A stretch of 64,000 nt of DNA from Polynucleobacter sp. MG-Unter2-18 (GTDB lineage Bacteria > Pseudomonadota > Gammaproteobacteria > Burkholderiales > Burkholderiaceae). The translations under genes and the position numbers were made by a program. Numbering within the stretch: position 1 is the stretch's first letter; the number at the start of each line of letters is the position of its first letter. The DNA lies in the NCBI RefSeq assembly GCF_018687675.1, contig NZ_CP061302.1, forward strand, positions 1,066,192-1,130,191. Direction: 5' to 3'. The notes beneath the pieces were generated by a model. The model saw only the letters and a list, made by a program, of their open reading frames with translations. It did not search any database and was not told the origin of the DNA. Positions 45,113 to 54,469 of this stretch are shown in pieces.

Positions 45113-45823
45113 TTAAAAAGTAATTCTGCTCACGCCAGAGGCATTACTCACCAATAAAATATCCGCTTTCTCTTTTGCGAATAAACCAACAGTGATTACG
45201 CCAGCGATTTGATTAATTTGCGCCTCAAGAGCAATGGGATTGGCGATCTTTAAACCGGCAATATCCAAAATCCATCCGCCGTTATCTGTCACAAAGGGCT
45301 GGCTTGCTGCTTGACCTAAATCTGCACGAGTCTCTTTGCTCATTCTGAGTGTTACTGTACCGCCCAACTTATTGAGCTCTTGAGTAACAATTCCTTTTGA
45401 TAAAGGAATGATTTCTACAGGCAATGCAAAGTTACCCAACACCGGAACTTGTTTTGAGGCATCACAGATGCAGATAAATTGCTTGGCCATAGAAGCAATA
45501 ATTTTTTCACGGGTTAAAGCACCGCCACCCCCTTTAATCATGTGGCCAGTAGGATCAATTTCATCAGCACCGTCCACATAGGCAGGCAGATGATCTACCT
45601 CATTGGGGTCCAAGACCTTAAAGCCGTGCTTTAACAGACGCTCTGTCGTGGCATTAGAACTAGATACTGTTCCCAAGAAATGATCTTTATGTGGTGCTAA
45701 GGCATCGATGAAGTAGTTGGCGGTAGAGCCCGTCCCAATGCCCAAGATCTGACCTGCGGGGAGCTTTAGTACCTCATCCCGAGCCGCCTCGCCTACTAAT
45801 TGCTTTAGTTGATCTTGATTCAT
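45113..45823 (-). CDS. rpiA: Ribose-5-phosphate isomerase A
   Basis: A 236-residue enzyme interconverting ribose-5-phosphate and ribulose-5-phosphate in the pentose phosphate pathway. Signatures: [15 protein letters not shown] (phosphate loop), [28 protein letters not shown] with the catalytic Asp and Glu, and the end [16 protein letters not shown]. Length typical. It is divergent from transaldolase, which lies 111 bases away, so the two pentose-phosphate enzymes share one intergenic region. Confidence 0.97.
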   Translation of the reverse strand: MNQDQLKQLVGEAARDEVLKLPAGQILGIGTGSTANYFIDALAPHKDHFLGTVSSSNATTERLLKHGFKVLDPNEVDHLPAYVDGADEIDPTGHMIKGGGGALTREKIIASMAKQFICICDASKQVPVLGNFALPVEIIPLSKGIVTQELNKLGGTVTLRMSKETRADLGQAASQPFVTDNGGWILDIAGLKIANPIALEAQINQIAGVITVGLFAKEKADILLVSNASGVSRITF

Positions 45824-45874
45824 GATCTTGCCCGATATCCCTTATCTGTACTGGAACAGCCTGATTTATCCATC

Positions 45875-45886
45875 TATCATATGATA
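45875..45886. promoter_or_regulatory. Perfect 12-bp palindrome between rpiA and tal
   Basis: TATCATATGATA is a perfect 12-bp palindrome in the intergenic region of the two divergent pentose-phosphate genes. It contains a TATGAT hexamer that could serve as a -10 for tal. It may be an operator or an accident of an AT-rich region. Confidence 0.3.
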
Positions 45887-45934
45887 TTCAAACTGTTTCA
45901 TCTGATTAATACATCGAGAGTATTGCAAATAGCC

Positions 45935-46903
45935 ATGACATCACCTGCAAGCGCACTGAGCCAACTCAAACAATTCACCACCGTCGTGGCCGATACCGGC
46001 GACTTTGAGTGTATGCGGGAATACCAACCGCAAGACGCCACTACCAACCCATCCCTGATTCTGAAGGCCGCCCAGCAAGCCAACTATCAGGCCTTGGTAA
46101 ATCAAGTCAAATCAGCGCACCCTGGCATCAAACCCGTCGATTTAGTTGACCATATCCTGGTGGCTTTTGGTCTGGAGATATTAAAGATCGTCCCTGGCAG
46201 AGTTTCGACTGAAGTTGATGCCCGCCTTTCTTTTGATACTCAGGCAACCATTCAGAAGGCTAAGCACCTCATCTCGCTGTATGAATCACACGGAATTGAG
46301 CGTAAACGGGTCTTGATTAAGCTAGCTGGAACATGGGAAGGAATTGAGGCAGCCAAAGCTTTAGAGTCAGAAGGCATTCACTGCAATATGACACTCCTCT
46401 TCTCTTTGGTGCAAGCGGCAGCTTGCGGTGCAGTCAATGCGAAATTGATTTCCCCTTTTGTAGGGCGAATTACCGATTGGTACAAAGCCAAACTTGGCAG
46501 TAATTGGAGTGATGAACACAATGGCGGAGCAAATGATCCCGGAGTTACATCGGTCAAGCGCATCTTCCACTATTACAAGCATTTCGGAATCAATACCGAA
46601 ATCATGGGCGCTAGCTTCCGCAATACCAGTCAAATATTAGAGCTGGCCGGATGTGACTTACTCACTATTAGCCCAGAGCTATTGGGCGATCTACAAAAAA
46701 GCACTGCTGTAGTCGAGAAAAAACTGAACGCTAGCAATGCGGCTAGCGCACTTGCCAGCGAACATATCCTTGCACTCAAGCTAGATGAGTCAAACTTTAG
46801 ATTGCAGTTAAATCATGATGCAATGGCTACAGAAAAACTAGCCGAAGGAATTAGGAATTTCTGTATTGATACTGAGAAACTAGAAGCGCTCTTAAGTAAC
46901 TAA
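45935..46903 (+). CDS. tal: Transaldolase
   Basis: A 322-residue class I aldolase exchanging dihydroxyacetone units between sedoheptulose-7-phosphate and glyceraldehyde-3-phosphate. The ATG at 45935 gives [15 protein letters not shown]; the open frame upstream is not needed. Motifs: [12 protein letters not shown], the Schiff-base Lys in [12 protein letters not shown], and [15 protein letters not shown] with [10 protein letters not shown]. This is the TalB-like long type (E. coli 317). Confidence 0.96.
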   Translation: MTSPASALSQLKQFTTVVADTGDFECMREYQPQDATTNPSLILKAAQQANYQALVNQVKSAHPGIKPVDLVDHILVAFGLEILKIVPGRVSTEVDARLSFDTQATIQKAKHLISLYESHGIERKRVLIKLAGTWEGIEAAKALESEGIHCNMTLLFSLVQAAACGAVNAKLISPFVGRITDWYKAKLGSNWSDEHNGGANDPGVTSVKRIFHYYKHFGINTEIMGASFRNTSQILELAGCDLLTISPELLGDLQKSTAVVEKKLNASNAASALASEHILALKLDESNFRLQLNHDAMATEKLAEGIRNFCIDTEKLEALLSN

Positions 46904-46933
46904 TTCTGTCAATTGCTAGACTGAGGAGTCAAG

Positions 46934-47356
46934 ATGATTATTCATTGCCCGCATTGCAATAAAGGAAATCGCGTTCCTGCTGAAAAGCTCAATCAAACGC
47001 CTGTCTGCGGAGCCTGTCAACAAGAACTCCTATCGCTACCCATTAATGCCACTGCGGCAAACTTTAGCGAACTGGTAACTCAATCCGCAATGCCAGTCAT
47101 AGTGGATTTCTGGGCGCCATGGTGCGGACCTTGCAAGATGTTTGGTCCGACCTTTCAGGCAAGCGCCCTTACTTATGCAAATCAAGTTTTGTTTGTGAAA
47201 GTCAATACCGAGGCAGAGCAACTACTTGGATCGCAATGGAATATCCGATCAATTCCGACCCTAGCAGGATTCAAAGGTGGTAAAGAAGTGCACCGTGTTA
47301 GTGGTGCCCTGCCTCCAGCCCAACTAGATCAATTTGTGAAACAGTTGACTACTTAG
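46934..47356 (+). CDS. trxC: Thioredoxin 2 with N-terminal zinc finger
   Basis: A 140-residue oxidoreductase. The zinc finger uses C5, C8, C25 and C28 (HCPHC, CGAC), and the redox site is WCGPC at 63-67 (C64, C67), followed by the thioredoxin cis-proline in IPTLAGFKGG. This is the TrxC layout, typically induced by oxidative stress; it reduces ribonucleotide reductase and other disulfides. It starts 30 bases after tal with TGAGGAG upstream and overlaps the end of the converging rlmB by eight bases. Confidence 0.95.
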   Translation: MIIHCPHCNKGNRVPAEKLNQTPVCGACQQELLSLPINATAANFSELVTQSAMPVIVDFWAPWCGPCKMFGPTFQASALTYANQVLFVKVNTEAEQLLGSQWNIRSIPTLAGFKGGKEVHRVSGALPPAQLDQFVKQLTT

Positions 47357-48104
47357 GCTCTTTGGATAAACGCTGCCTGAGTGCCTCATACAAGCAGACG
47401 CCACTGGCAACGGATACATTCAGGCTCTCTACAACACCCTTCATCGGGATACGTACCAACTCATCACAAGTCTCGCGAGTTAAGCGGCGCATGCCCTCAC
47501 CCTCTGCACCCATAACAATACCGATGGGACCAGTCAAATCTAAGTCATAGATCGATTTTTCAGCTTCATCATCGGTACCGATGAGCCAAACACCTGCTTC
47601 TTGCATTTCTTTCATGCTTCGAACCAGATTGGTAACAGTAATGACCGGCATTACCTCAGAAGCACCGCTCGACACTTTGCTCACAGTAGCATTAATTGAG
47701 GCCGAACGATCTTTAGGAATCACTACAGCATCTACACCAGCACCATCAGCCACACGCAAACATGCACCAAAGTTATGCGGGTCGGTAACACCATCTAAGA
47801 CTAAAAACATTACCTTGCTTTGATTACTTTGCGCATCCTCTACCACCTCGGTAATGGTCCGCGCAATGGTCATCTTCTCGGCCAGTGCCACTACACCTTG
47901 GTGGCGATCATGTCCCGCCAACTTATGAAGACGCTCGGCATCGGCAGCATGTAGTCTTTCACCTAGAATTTCTTCAGCCTGCTTGAGAAAATCACCCATA
48001 CGGCGATCACGCCGACTAGGATCGAAATAAACTGACTTCAAACTTGCTGCATCCACTCGTAAGCGCGCTTGAACCGCATGAAAACCAACTAATATTTGCT
48101 TCAT
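47349..48104 (-). CDS. rlmB: 23S rRNA (guanosine-2'-O-)-methyltransferase
   Basis: A 251-residue SpoU/SPOUT-type enzyme methylating G2251 in the 23S peptidyl-transferase loop. The N-terminal substrate-binding domain (residues 1-80) precedes the knotted domain with LDGVTDPHNFGACLRVAD, VIPKDRSASINATVSKVSSGA, the SAM motif GIVMGAEGEGM and the end IPMKGVVESLNVSVASGVCLYEA. All TrmH/RlmB signatures are present. It lies downstream of rnr, with 28 bases between, as in E. coli (rnr-rlmB). Confidence 0.96.
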   Translation of the reverse strand: MKQILVGFHAVQARLRVDAASLKSVYFDPSRRDRRMGDFLKQAEEILGERLHAADAERLHKLAGHDRHQGVVALAEKMTIARTITEVVEDAQSNQSKVMFLVLDGVTDPHNFGACLRVADGAGVDAVVIPKDRSASINATVSKVSSGASEVMPVITVTNLVRSMKEMQEAGVWLIGTDDEAEKSIYDLDLTGPIGIVMGAEGEGMRRLTRETCDELVRIPMKGVVESLNVSVASGVCLYEALRQRLSKEPK

Positions 48105-48132
48105 CTTTACTTATCTCGTCTAATATTGAAAC

Positions 48133-50535
48133 TTATTTGCGACGCGCTTTAGTACTGCGAACAGGTGGTTTTGTGCCTGCAGGTTTGCCAGCAGGTCTTG
48201 TGGGCTTCCCAGACTTAGCAACTTTACTTGCGGTGCGCCCAGCTTGATTCTTGGATTGATTTGCGCCAAGGTTACCAGCAGATTTAGCAGCGTTGACATT
48301 CACACCAGAATGCTTCTGCGGCTCTTTGCTACCTGGGCGACCTTTTTTGGGTGCAGCTTTTTTATTAGGTCTACCAGTATCGCTAGCCAATATGATTTGA
48401 CGACGATTGGTAGTGCCACCAGGCTCTAAGCCAACCGATTTCACCAGACTAAATTCAATCTTACGTGCATCTAGATCCACTCGACTGACTAAAACGTGCA
48501 CCCGATCACCTAAGCGATAACGAATACCTGTTCTCTCGCCACGCAATTCTTGACGGGCTTCATCGTACTGGAAGTAATCACCGCCCAATTCAGTCACATG
48601 GATCATGCCCTCAACAAAGAGATTTTCCAGTTGTATGAACAAACCAAATGTAGCTACCCCAGTCACTGTGCCAGCATATTCTTGACCCAAATGATCGCGC
48701 ATGTAATAGCACTTAAGCCAAGCCTCTACATCGCGGGATGCCTCATCTGCACGACGCTCATTTGATGAACAATGCACACCTAGTTGACCCCAAATAGGCA
48801 TTGCCGCGTTAGCACCCTTAGGTAATTTAGGTAATCGTGTACCGTTAGCTGCAGCCTCTTTTGCATCACTGTGAGACTTCTTAGCGTTCACAGCATTTTC
48901 GCGACCCTTACCTTTGCGTGGCAAAGTGAGATTTAAGGGAACCGTTGGCGGCAATACTGGCGTGTAAGGTTTCTTAGTCAGAATTGCTTTGATGACGCGG
49001 TGGGTCAAAAGATCAGGATAGCGACGAATCGGGCTTGTGAAATGGGAATATGCAGGATAAGCAAGACCGAAGTGACCCTCGTTATCAGGCTGGTACATAG
49101 CCTGCTGCATAGAGCGCAAAACAACCGATTGCAACATATTGGCATCGGGGCGCTCTTTGATTTCACGCATAAGCTTGGCATAGTCTTTTGGTTTCGGCTT
49201 TTCACCACCGCCTAAAGATAAGCCACTGGTACGTAAAACCTGGCGCAAAGTCATCAATCTCTCTTCGGAAGGCTCACCGTGTACACGATAGAGACTGAGA
49301 TGCTTATTTTTATCAATGAAATCAGCAGCGCAGACGTTTGCCGTCAACATACATTCTTCGATCAAGCGATGAGCATCATTACGCAGGCGAGGCTCAATCC
49401 GCAAAATCTTACCCAACTCATTGCTGATGATTTGAGTTTCGGTTGTTTCAAACTCAATAGCGCCACGTTTTTGGCGTGCATCTAGCAATATTTTGTATAG
49501 AGAATAAAGATTGGTCAGTAGAGGTCTAAACTGCGCAAAGCGTGTTGCCTCAGGACCTTTGCTGTTCGAGAGAATCTCCCAAACCGTATCGTATGTAAAA
49601 CGCTGCACAGAATGCATCACTGCTGGGTAGAACTGGTAGGCCAAAACAACCCCACTTTGATCTACTACAGAATCACACACCATACACAAACGATCAACAT
49701 CAGGATTCAAAGAACAAAGACCATTTGAGATCTTTTCCGGCAGCATCGGTATTACCCGTCTTGGGAAATACACTGAGGTTGCACGCAGAAGTCCCTCATC
49801 ATCCAAAGGATGTCCTGGCTTGACATAATGAGATACATCAGCAATCGCGACAATCAGGCGCCAGGCCTTAATCTTGCCGAACATAAGCGGCTCGCAATAC
49901 ACGGCATCATCAAAGTCACGCGCATCAGCACCATCAATAGTGACCAAAGGAACGTCGCGCAAATCCACGCGACCTTCAAGATCAGATTGTCTAACAGTGT
50001 CAGGCAAGGCCTCTGCTTCTTTTTTTGCAGCCGCTGAAAATTCGTGGGGCACGCCATATTTACGAACGGCGATTTCGATTTCCATACCAGGATCATCAAT
50101 TTCACCCAAAACTTCGATAACACGGCCAACGGCTTGACGATAACTATCTGGATAGTCAATGATCTCGACACTGACCACCTGACCTAATTTGGCGCTACCC
50201 TGACCTTTTGGTGGAATCAAAATATCGTGACCAATGCGCTTGTCTTCCGGCGCAACAATCAAAACGCCATTCTCGTTTAAGAGACGTCCAATAACTACTT
50301 TATTAGCATGCAAGATGACATCGACGATCTGACCTTCTGGGCGACCACGCCGATCAGTTCCTAATACTCGGACATTGACCCTATCTGCATGCATAACACG
50401 GGACATTTCTCTTTCAGAAAGAAAAATATCTTCACCACCGTCATCAGGGATGACAAATCCAAATCCATCTCGGTGACCCTGGACTGTACCTAAGCGGTCA
50501 GCCTCTCGTGGCACCAAGTTTTTTGCTTTACGCAT
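48133..50535 (-). CDS. rnr: Ribonuclease R
   Basis: An 800-residue processive 3'-5' exoribonuclease. Order: N-terminal cold-shock domains (GTVQGHRDGFGFVIPDDGGEDIFL), the RNB catalytic domain with IDGADARDFDDAVYC holding the metal-binding Asps and SHYVKPGHPLDDE, then an S1 domain (YAGTVTGVATFGLFIQLENLFVEGMIHV). Between about residues 518 and 580 there is an extra Lys/Pro/Ala-rich stretch in the RNB domain, and the C-terminus from about 713 is a long basic tail. Start supported by AGGA. Followed by rlmB. Confidence 0.95.
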   Translation of the reverse strand: MRKAKNLVPREADRLGTVQGHRDGFGFVIPDDGGEDIFLSEREMSRVMHADRVNVRVLGTDRRGRPEGQIVDVILHANKVVIGRLLNENGVLIVAPEDKRIGHDILIPPKGQGSAKLGQVVSVEIIDYPDSYRQAVGRVIEVLGEIDDPGMEIEIAVRKYGVPHEFSAAAKKEAEALPDTVRQSDLEGRVDLRDVPLVTIDGADARDFDDAVYCEPLMFGKIKAWRLIVAIADVSHYVKPGHPLDDEGLLRATSVYFPRRVIPMLPEKISNGLCSLNPDVDRLCMVCDSVVDQSGVVLAYQFYPAVMHSVQRFTYDTVWEILSNSKGPEATRFAQFRPLLTNLYSLYKILLDARQKRGAIEFETTETQIISNELGKILRIEPRLRNDAHRLIEECMLTANVCAADFIDKNKHLSLYRVHGEPSEERLMTLRQVLRTSGLSLGGGEKPKPKDYAKLMREIKERPDANMLQSVVLRSMQQAMYQPDNEGHFGLAYPAYSHFTSPIRRYPDLLTHRVIKAILTKKPYTPVLPPTVPLNLTLPRKGKGRENAVNAKKSHSDAKEAAANGTRLPKLPKGANAAMPIWGQLGVHCSSNERRADEASRDVEAWLKCYYMRDHLGQEYAGTVTGVATFGLFIQLENLFVEGMIHVTELGGDYFQYDEARQELRGERTGIRYRLGDRVHVLVSRVDLDARKIEFSLVKSVGLEPGGTTNRRQIILASDTGRPNKKAAPKKGRPGSKEPQKHSGVNVNAAKSAGNLGANQSKNQAGRTASKVAKSGKPTRPAGKPAGTKPPVRSTKARRK

Positions 50536-50665
50536 TTAATTCCTTTGGCAATACATGCCTTATGTTTCAATGAAAATTCTGAATTAGCCTACTGTATCAA
50601 ACCATCAAGTCTGAAGGGTGAAAGGCCAAAACAAGTTAAGAAGTGGGCCAGAAGGCGCATACCTT

Positions 50666-50671
50666 TATAAT
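50666..50671 (+). promoter_or_regulatory. -10 element of the tRNA-Leu promoter
   Basis: A perfect TATAAT. Transcription would begin around 50678, two bases before the tRNA 5' end. No good -35 is visible at 16-18 bases. Confidence 0.5.
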
Positions 50672-50679
50672 AACGGCAT

Positions 50680-50766
50680 GCCCAGGTGGCGAAATTGGTA
50701 GACGCACCAGCTTCAGGTGCTGGCGATCGTAAGGTTGTGGGGGTTCGAGTCCCTTCCTGGGCACCA
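50680..50766 (+). tRNA. leuV-like tRNA-Leu: tRNA-Leu (anticodon CAG)
   Basis: An 87-nt class II tRNA including encoded CCA. The acceptor stem GCCCAGG (50680-50686) pairs with CCTGGGC (50756-50762), followed by A and CCA. The anticodon arm CCAGC-TTCAGGT-GCTGG places CAG at 34-36, so it reads CUG codons. There is a long variable arm, typical of tRNA-Leu, and the T loop GGTTCGAGTC. It is the only tRNA in the window. Confidence 0.97.
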
Positions 50767-50801
50767 AACAAGGTTTAACAGCGCCCTGCGTCTGAAAATA
50801 C

Positions 50802-50830
50802 AAGGCCATTTTAGAGAAAAATGGCCGTTT
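50802..50830 (+). terminator. Hairpin terminator after tRNA-Leu
   Basis: GGCCATTTT (50804-50812) and AAAATGGCC (50818-50826) form a perfect 9-bp stem with loop AGAGA, followed by GTTTC. The U-tract is short, so termination may be partial. Confidence 0.55.
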
Positions 50831-50926
50831 CTACATAAAAGCACATAAATTCTATATGGGGACGTCATTCTTAAATACAAGCCCCATTTAGGTTTCCACA
50901 TTCAGGCATTGATTAATACGCAAATA

Positions 50927-51109
50927 TCAATCACTCCATAACTTGCCTGCAGTCGCCCAATCTGACTTCTTAACGTCCCGATAAATAACATCCACTGATT
51001 CAGCGCTGCATCCCATAATTTTGACCGCAGCTTCCGTAATCGCCTTGGCGTATTCGCGCTTGACCTCATCGCTGCGACCCTCAAATATTTGAACTTGAAT
51101 TAATGGCAT
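50927..51109 (-). CDS. 4-oxalocrotonate tautomerase family protein
   Basis: A 60-residue tautomerase-superfamily protein. The catalytic Pro follows the start Met (MPLIQVQIFEGR), and it has the family pattern EAAVKIMGCSAESVDVIYRDVKKSDWATAG. These small enzymes act as hexamers and isomerise 2-hydroxymuconate-like substrates or other keto-enols. A good ribosome site (AGGAG) precedes it. It follows a class II aldolase by nine bases; a catabolic role with the neighbours is possible. Confidence 0.92.
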   Translation of the reverse strand: MPLIQVQIFEGRSDEVKREYAKAITEAAVKIMGCSAESVDVIYRDVKKSDWATAGKLWSD

Positions 51110-51118
51110 AGATATCTC

Positions 51119-51880
51119 CTATTCACTATTTTTTAACAAACCTAGATAAGCCGGCCACTCCATCTGACCTTCCTCATCACCATCACTGCAGAGTTGTTCA
51201 TAAGTCATCCTGCAAATTGCCGGATCAGGGGTTAACAATCCTTCTGCCGCACCTGCCAGTATTTGAATTTTGCAGGCCTTATCTAATACGTCCATCAAAT
51301 AAAATACCTGTTGAATGCTGACTCCACAGATGATGCTGCCGTGATTTTCTAACAATAAAACCTTTTTATCTCCAAGAGCTGATATAAGTCCTGCTTGCTC
51401 AGATGCTGATAAGGCCAACCCTTGATAGCGATGCCTTTCAATATCGCTATAGAAGCGTAAGGCATGCTGTGACAGCGGTAATAAACCTTGCTTTTGTGCA
51501 GAGATAGCAATCACAGAATCAACGTGCAAATGTAGTACACACGCTGCATCTGGTCTGGCCGCATGTACCACCCCATGAATAGCAAAACCAGATTTGTTCA
51601 CTGGCCCTATGCCCGAGATAATCTCTCCATCCAGATTCACCTTGACTAAATTTTCTGGAAATACTTCATCAAAGCGCAAACCAAATTGATTGATGAGATA
51701 GGCACCCTCTTCGTTTGGAACAGAAGCTGAAATATGGGTATAGATGCCATCATCCCAACCCTTCATTGCAGCGAGACGATACGCTGCAGCTAAATTGATT
51801 CGAACTTCTTCTTCAGTCTCATTGCGACACTTGAACTTGACGTCATCAATGAAATTATGTGGATTTAATTTATCCGTCAT
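51119..51880 (-). CDS. Class II aldolase/adducin family protein
   Basis: A 253-residue protein of the fuculose-aldolase/adducin fold. The metal-binding His pair is in VLHLHVDSV at about residue 125-133, the third His in LLLENHGSIICG, and the N-terminal block is AAYRLAAMKGWDDGIYTHISASVP. I chose the ATG at 51880 (MTDKLNPHNF); the frame is open to 51970 but would overlap the next gene. Activity (aldol cleavage or decarboxylation) cannot be set. Probably co-transcribed with the tautomerase. Confidence 0.87.
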   Translation of the reverse strand: MTDKLNPHNFIDDVKFKCRNETEEEVRINLAAAYRLAAMKGWDDGIYTHISASVPNEEGAYLINQFGLRFDEVFPENLVKVNLDGEIISGIGPVNKSGFAIHGVVHAARPDAACVLHLHVDSVIAISAQKQGLLPLSQHALRFYSDIERHRYQGLALSASEQAGLISALGDKKVLLLENHGSIICGVSIQQVFYLMDVLDKACKIQILAGAAEGLLTPDPAICRMTYEQLCSDGDEEGQMEWPAYLGLLKNSE

Positions 51881-51921
51881 AAAACATATTCTCGCTGTTG
51901 TCCTGGCGTCATATGAAAGAG

Positions 51922-52419
51922 CTAGAGTCCCATAGAGCGATGCAAAATCTTGGGTTTCATTTCTTCCCAAAGACCTTCAAACTCTTCTGCCCTATCTTCG
52001 GATAACTCGATCGGCTCAAACAGTCCACTAAAAAAGATTGTCTTTTTGGGAGCTAGGATCTTTTCAAACTCCGTTAACCCAACCGGCTTATCGTCAATAT
52101 CCCGCGTTAATTGGGCGGAGCACACAATAGCCTCAGCATCATCTTGATCAATCACTGCAAACTCAATGAGTTGTTGAGACTTCTCTAGAACCACTAAAGT
52201 GCCACGTGCATAACAAACCGCCTCATGCTCTTGCACGATATAAGCCAAAAATTGAATTTCTTCTTCCGCATTCATGCGCAAGTCATCAATAAAAAAGAGG
52301 TATTGACTTCCTTCTCCATTAACCAAGGTAAAGACCTTAGGAATCACTCCATGCCCTAGGGCAAGATTACGGTAATAAGAAGAAAGTTCAACAGCGAGGT
52401 TTTCGGCAAAAAGATGCAT
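51922..52419 (-). CDS. Protein of unknown function, 165 residues
   Basis: I do not recognise this protein. It is cytosolic-looking, without membrane segments or Cys clusters, and contains two acidic halves: an N-terminal MHLFAENLAVELSSYYRNLA, a beta-like core VFTLVNGEGSQYLFFIDDLR and AVCYARGTLVVLEKSQQLIEFAVID, and a C-terminal part KKTIFFSGLFEPIELSEDRAEEFEGLWEEM. Codon use matches neighbours. It lies between the class II aldolase and a dienelactone hydrolase on the same strand with short gaps (41 and 24 bases), so it probably belongs to that transcript. Confidence 0.75.
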   Translation of the reverse strand: MHLFAENLAVELSSYYRNLALGHGVIPKVFTLVNGEGSQYLFFIDDLRMNAEEEIQFLAYIVQEHEAVCYARGTLVVLEKSQQLIEFAVIDQDDAEAIVCSAQLTRDIDDKPVGLTEFEKILAPKKTIFFSGLFEPIELSEDRAEEFEGLWEEMKPKILHRSMGL

Positions 52420-52443
52420 AGGACAGATCTGTAAATTAGGCGC

Positions 52444-53130
52444 TTATAGAGTGAGCTGAGTTTTTAAGAAAATCATTGTGCGCTCCCAGGCTAAATCAGC
52501 AGCAGCTGGGTTGTATTGCAATGGTGGCAGGCCCCTAGCATCTGACTTTGGATTAGCAAATGCATGCTTGGCGTCATAGCGCTCGAAATCATAACTCACT
52601 CCAGCTGCTTTTAACTTTTCTTCCAGTTGATCTACACAAGCGATAGAGAAAAAATCATCATGCAGCGCCCAGTGTGCCAACATCGGCTTTTTGATCGCCG
52701 CTGCATCAACATACTCCAGTGGAGGGTAACCATACCAAACCACCGTGCCATCGCATTCTGGAACAAGGCCAGCAGACAATACTGTGAGCGCCCCGCCCAT
52801 ACAAAAACCGGTGACAGCAACTTTAGCGCTACCCGTTGCCTTGAGATATTGAACAGCACCACGGATATCTTGACTGGCAGCATCACCAAAATTCAGATCA
52901 TTCATCAGGTGCTCTGCTTCATTTGCTTCTAGGGCGAGCTTGCCTCGATACAGATCCGGGACTAAAGCACGGTATCCCGCTTTTGCTAAACGATTGGCAA
53001 CATTCTTAATCTCATCGTCAAGGCCCCACCACTCTTGAATCACCACCACACCCGGAGCATTAGTCGGATTAGCCGGCTCAATTAAATAGGCCTCTACTGA
53101 ATTACCATCTGGTCTCTTAAATGAAATCAT
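52444..53130 (-). CDS. Dienelactone hydrolase family protein
   Basis: A 228-residue alpha/beta hydrolase. The catalytic triad of the DLH family is visible: nucleophile Cys in TGFCMGGALT, Asp in ALHDDFFS and His in YDAKHAFAN; the Glu that activates the Cys sits in VVIQEWWGLDDEI. The DLH enzyme opens dienelactones to maleylacetate in chlorocatechol pathways, but many members act on other esters. I chose the ATG at 53130; a TTG at 53148 would add six residues. Upstream of the unknown protein. Confidence 0.9.
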   Translation of the reverse strand: MISFKRPDGNSVEAYLIEPANPTNAPGVVVIQEWWGLDDEIKNVANRLAKAGYRALVPDLYRGKLALEANEAEHLMNDLNFGDAASQDIRGAVQYLKATGSAKVAVTGFCMGGALTVLSAGLVPECDGTVVWYGYPPLEYVDAAAIKKPMLAHWALHDDFFSIACVDQLEEKLKAAGVSYDFERYDAKHAFANPKSDARGLPPLQYNPAAADLAWERTMIFLKTQLTL

Positions 53131-53159
53131 CACAATCTTTCTTTTCAAATCAATTTGGT

Positions 53160-54374
53160 TTATTGCGCTTGCTTGTCAGTATGAATATAGCCCACCAACC
53201 AGAAGGTAAGCAAGCCACATGCCGCCGCCCCATAACCAACTAGGTTGTAATGCTCCATTTTCCCATCCGTACCAATAGTCACCACCATGCCCGCGAGTAC
53301 TGAGGCAAGCCCCGATGCCAACATTTGCACAGAGCCCACCAAACTCATAAAGGTACCCCGAATTTTGGCATCCACCATTTGACTGACAATTGCCATCGCC
53401 GGAATCATGCGACCTGAAACTAAGACAAAAAATGCAGTGGAGTTAATCAACACGACCCAAAGCGGCACCGGCATCAAATTAGTCGTCACCAGCAATGGCA
53501 CCAAGCTGATCACTGCCAGCATTCTAAATACTCTAACCTTGCCATAACGATCGGCCAGATGGCCAATCCAGCGAGAGCTCATCAGCGTAGCAATACCGCC
53601 GCAAAGATAGATCAAAGAAATATAGGAATTATCAACACCTACATTAGAGGTAAGATAGAGCGCAATATAAGGAATAACAGAAAATCCAGTCAACATCATC
53701 AGCGCCATAAAAAAGAATGCACGGAGATGCTGGTGGGCGACAAAGACATTCCAGACTTGACTAAGGCGACTCCCCTCGTGGGAGTGCAGCAAGTGACCAG
53801 ATATTTTGGGAATGTTGCGATACCCCGAATACAAAATGAGGCTAGATATCAAAGCAATGAAAAAGAATGGCGCTCGCCAACCTAAGTATAGAATGTTATT
53901 GGCCAACAATAGACTGAGGGGAACTCCCGCTACAGTCGATACAGAGAAAGCAGACATCACTGTTCCCAAAGCTTTGCCTCTGCGCTCAAACGGAATAGAG
54001 TCCGCAATGATAGTTTGAACTAATGAACCCAAGATGCCACCAAATGCGCCTGCACATGCTCTAGCAATAAAAAGGGAATGGTAGTCCGGTGCCAAACCAC
54101 AGACTAAGGTTGCAATAATGAAACAAGCATACAAACTTAGAAGCAGTACTCGCCTCTCAAAGCGATCTATGAAGTAGGTAGCAAAGACGCCGGCAAGAGC
54201 TGCGGCAAAAGTATAGGAAGAAAGCAATAGCCCGAACTGATGGGTGTTGATATTGAGCTCACGAATAAATTCAGGGCCCAAAGGCATCATGATCATGAAG
54301 TCTAGGATGTGGGTGAACTGAATTCCAGCTAGGGAGAATAAGAAAAAGTATTCCTTCTTCTTTCCACCTGGCAT
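53160..54374 (-). CDS. MFS transporter (drug/sugar antiporter-like)
   Basis: A 404-residue transporter with twelve predicted helices. Motif A, the cytoplasmic loop between helices 2 and 3, is visible as DRFERRVLLL, and the second half has GHLADRYGKVRVFRML. It resembles the DHA1 multidrug efflux group (AraJ-like). Substrate unknown. The ATG at 54374 gives MPGGKKKEYFF; a TTG at 54389 would add five residues. It is divergent from an ion-channel-like gene with 95 bases between. Confidence 0.87.
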   Translation of the reverse strand: MPGGKKKEYFFLFSLAGIQFTHILDFMIMMPLGPEFIRELNINTHQFGLLLSSYTFAAALAGVFATYFIDRFERRVLLLSLYACFIIATLVCGLAPDYHSLFIARACAGAFGGILGSLVQTIIADSIPFERRGKALGTVMSAFSVSTVAGVPLSLLLANNILYLGWRAPFFFIALISSLILYSGYRNIPKISGHLLHSHEGSRLSQVWNVFVAHQHLRAFFFMALMMLTGFSVIPYIALYLTSNVGVDNSYISLIYLCGGIATLMSSRWIGHLADRYGKVRVFRMLAVISLVPLLVTTNLMPVPLWVVLINSTAFFVLVSGRMIPAMAIVSQMVDAKIRGTFMSLVGSVQMLASGLASVLAGMVVTIGTDGKMEHYNLVGYGAAACGLLTFWLVGYIHTDKQAQ

Positions 54375-54469
54375 GTGATGATCGGTCAATGGTTTCTTTA
54401 CACGAAATTAGAGATGTGCCATTATCAACCCACCAAGAAATCAAGGCTTGAGCCCTCCTGCAGACTCCA

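Noticed and set aside
50589..50771. A 60-codon ORF antisense to the tRNA-Leu gene
   Set aside because: Its sequence ([17 protein letters not shown]) is the familiar spurious translation of the reverse strand of tRNA-Leu.
50713..50901. A second minus-strand ORF over the tRNA-Leu 3' half ([12 protein letters not shown])
   Set aside because: Also a translation of tRNA antisense sequence, with no ribosome site.
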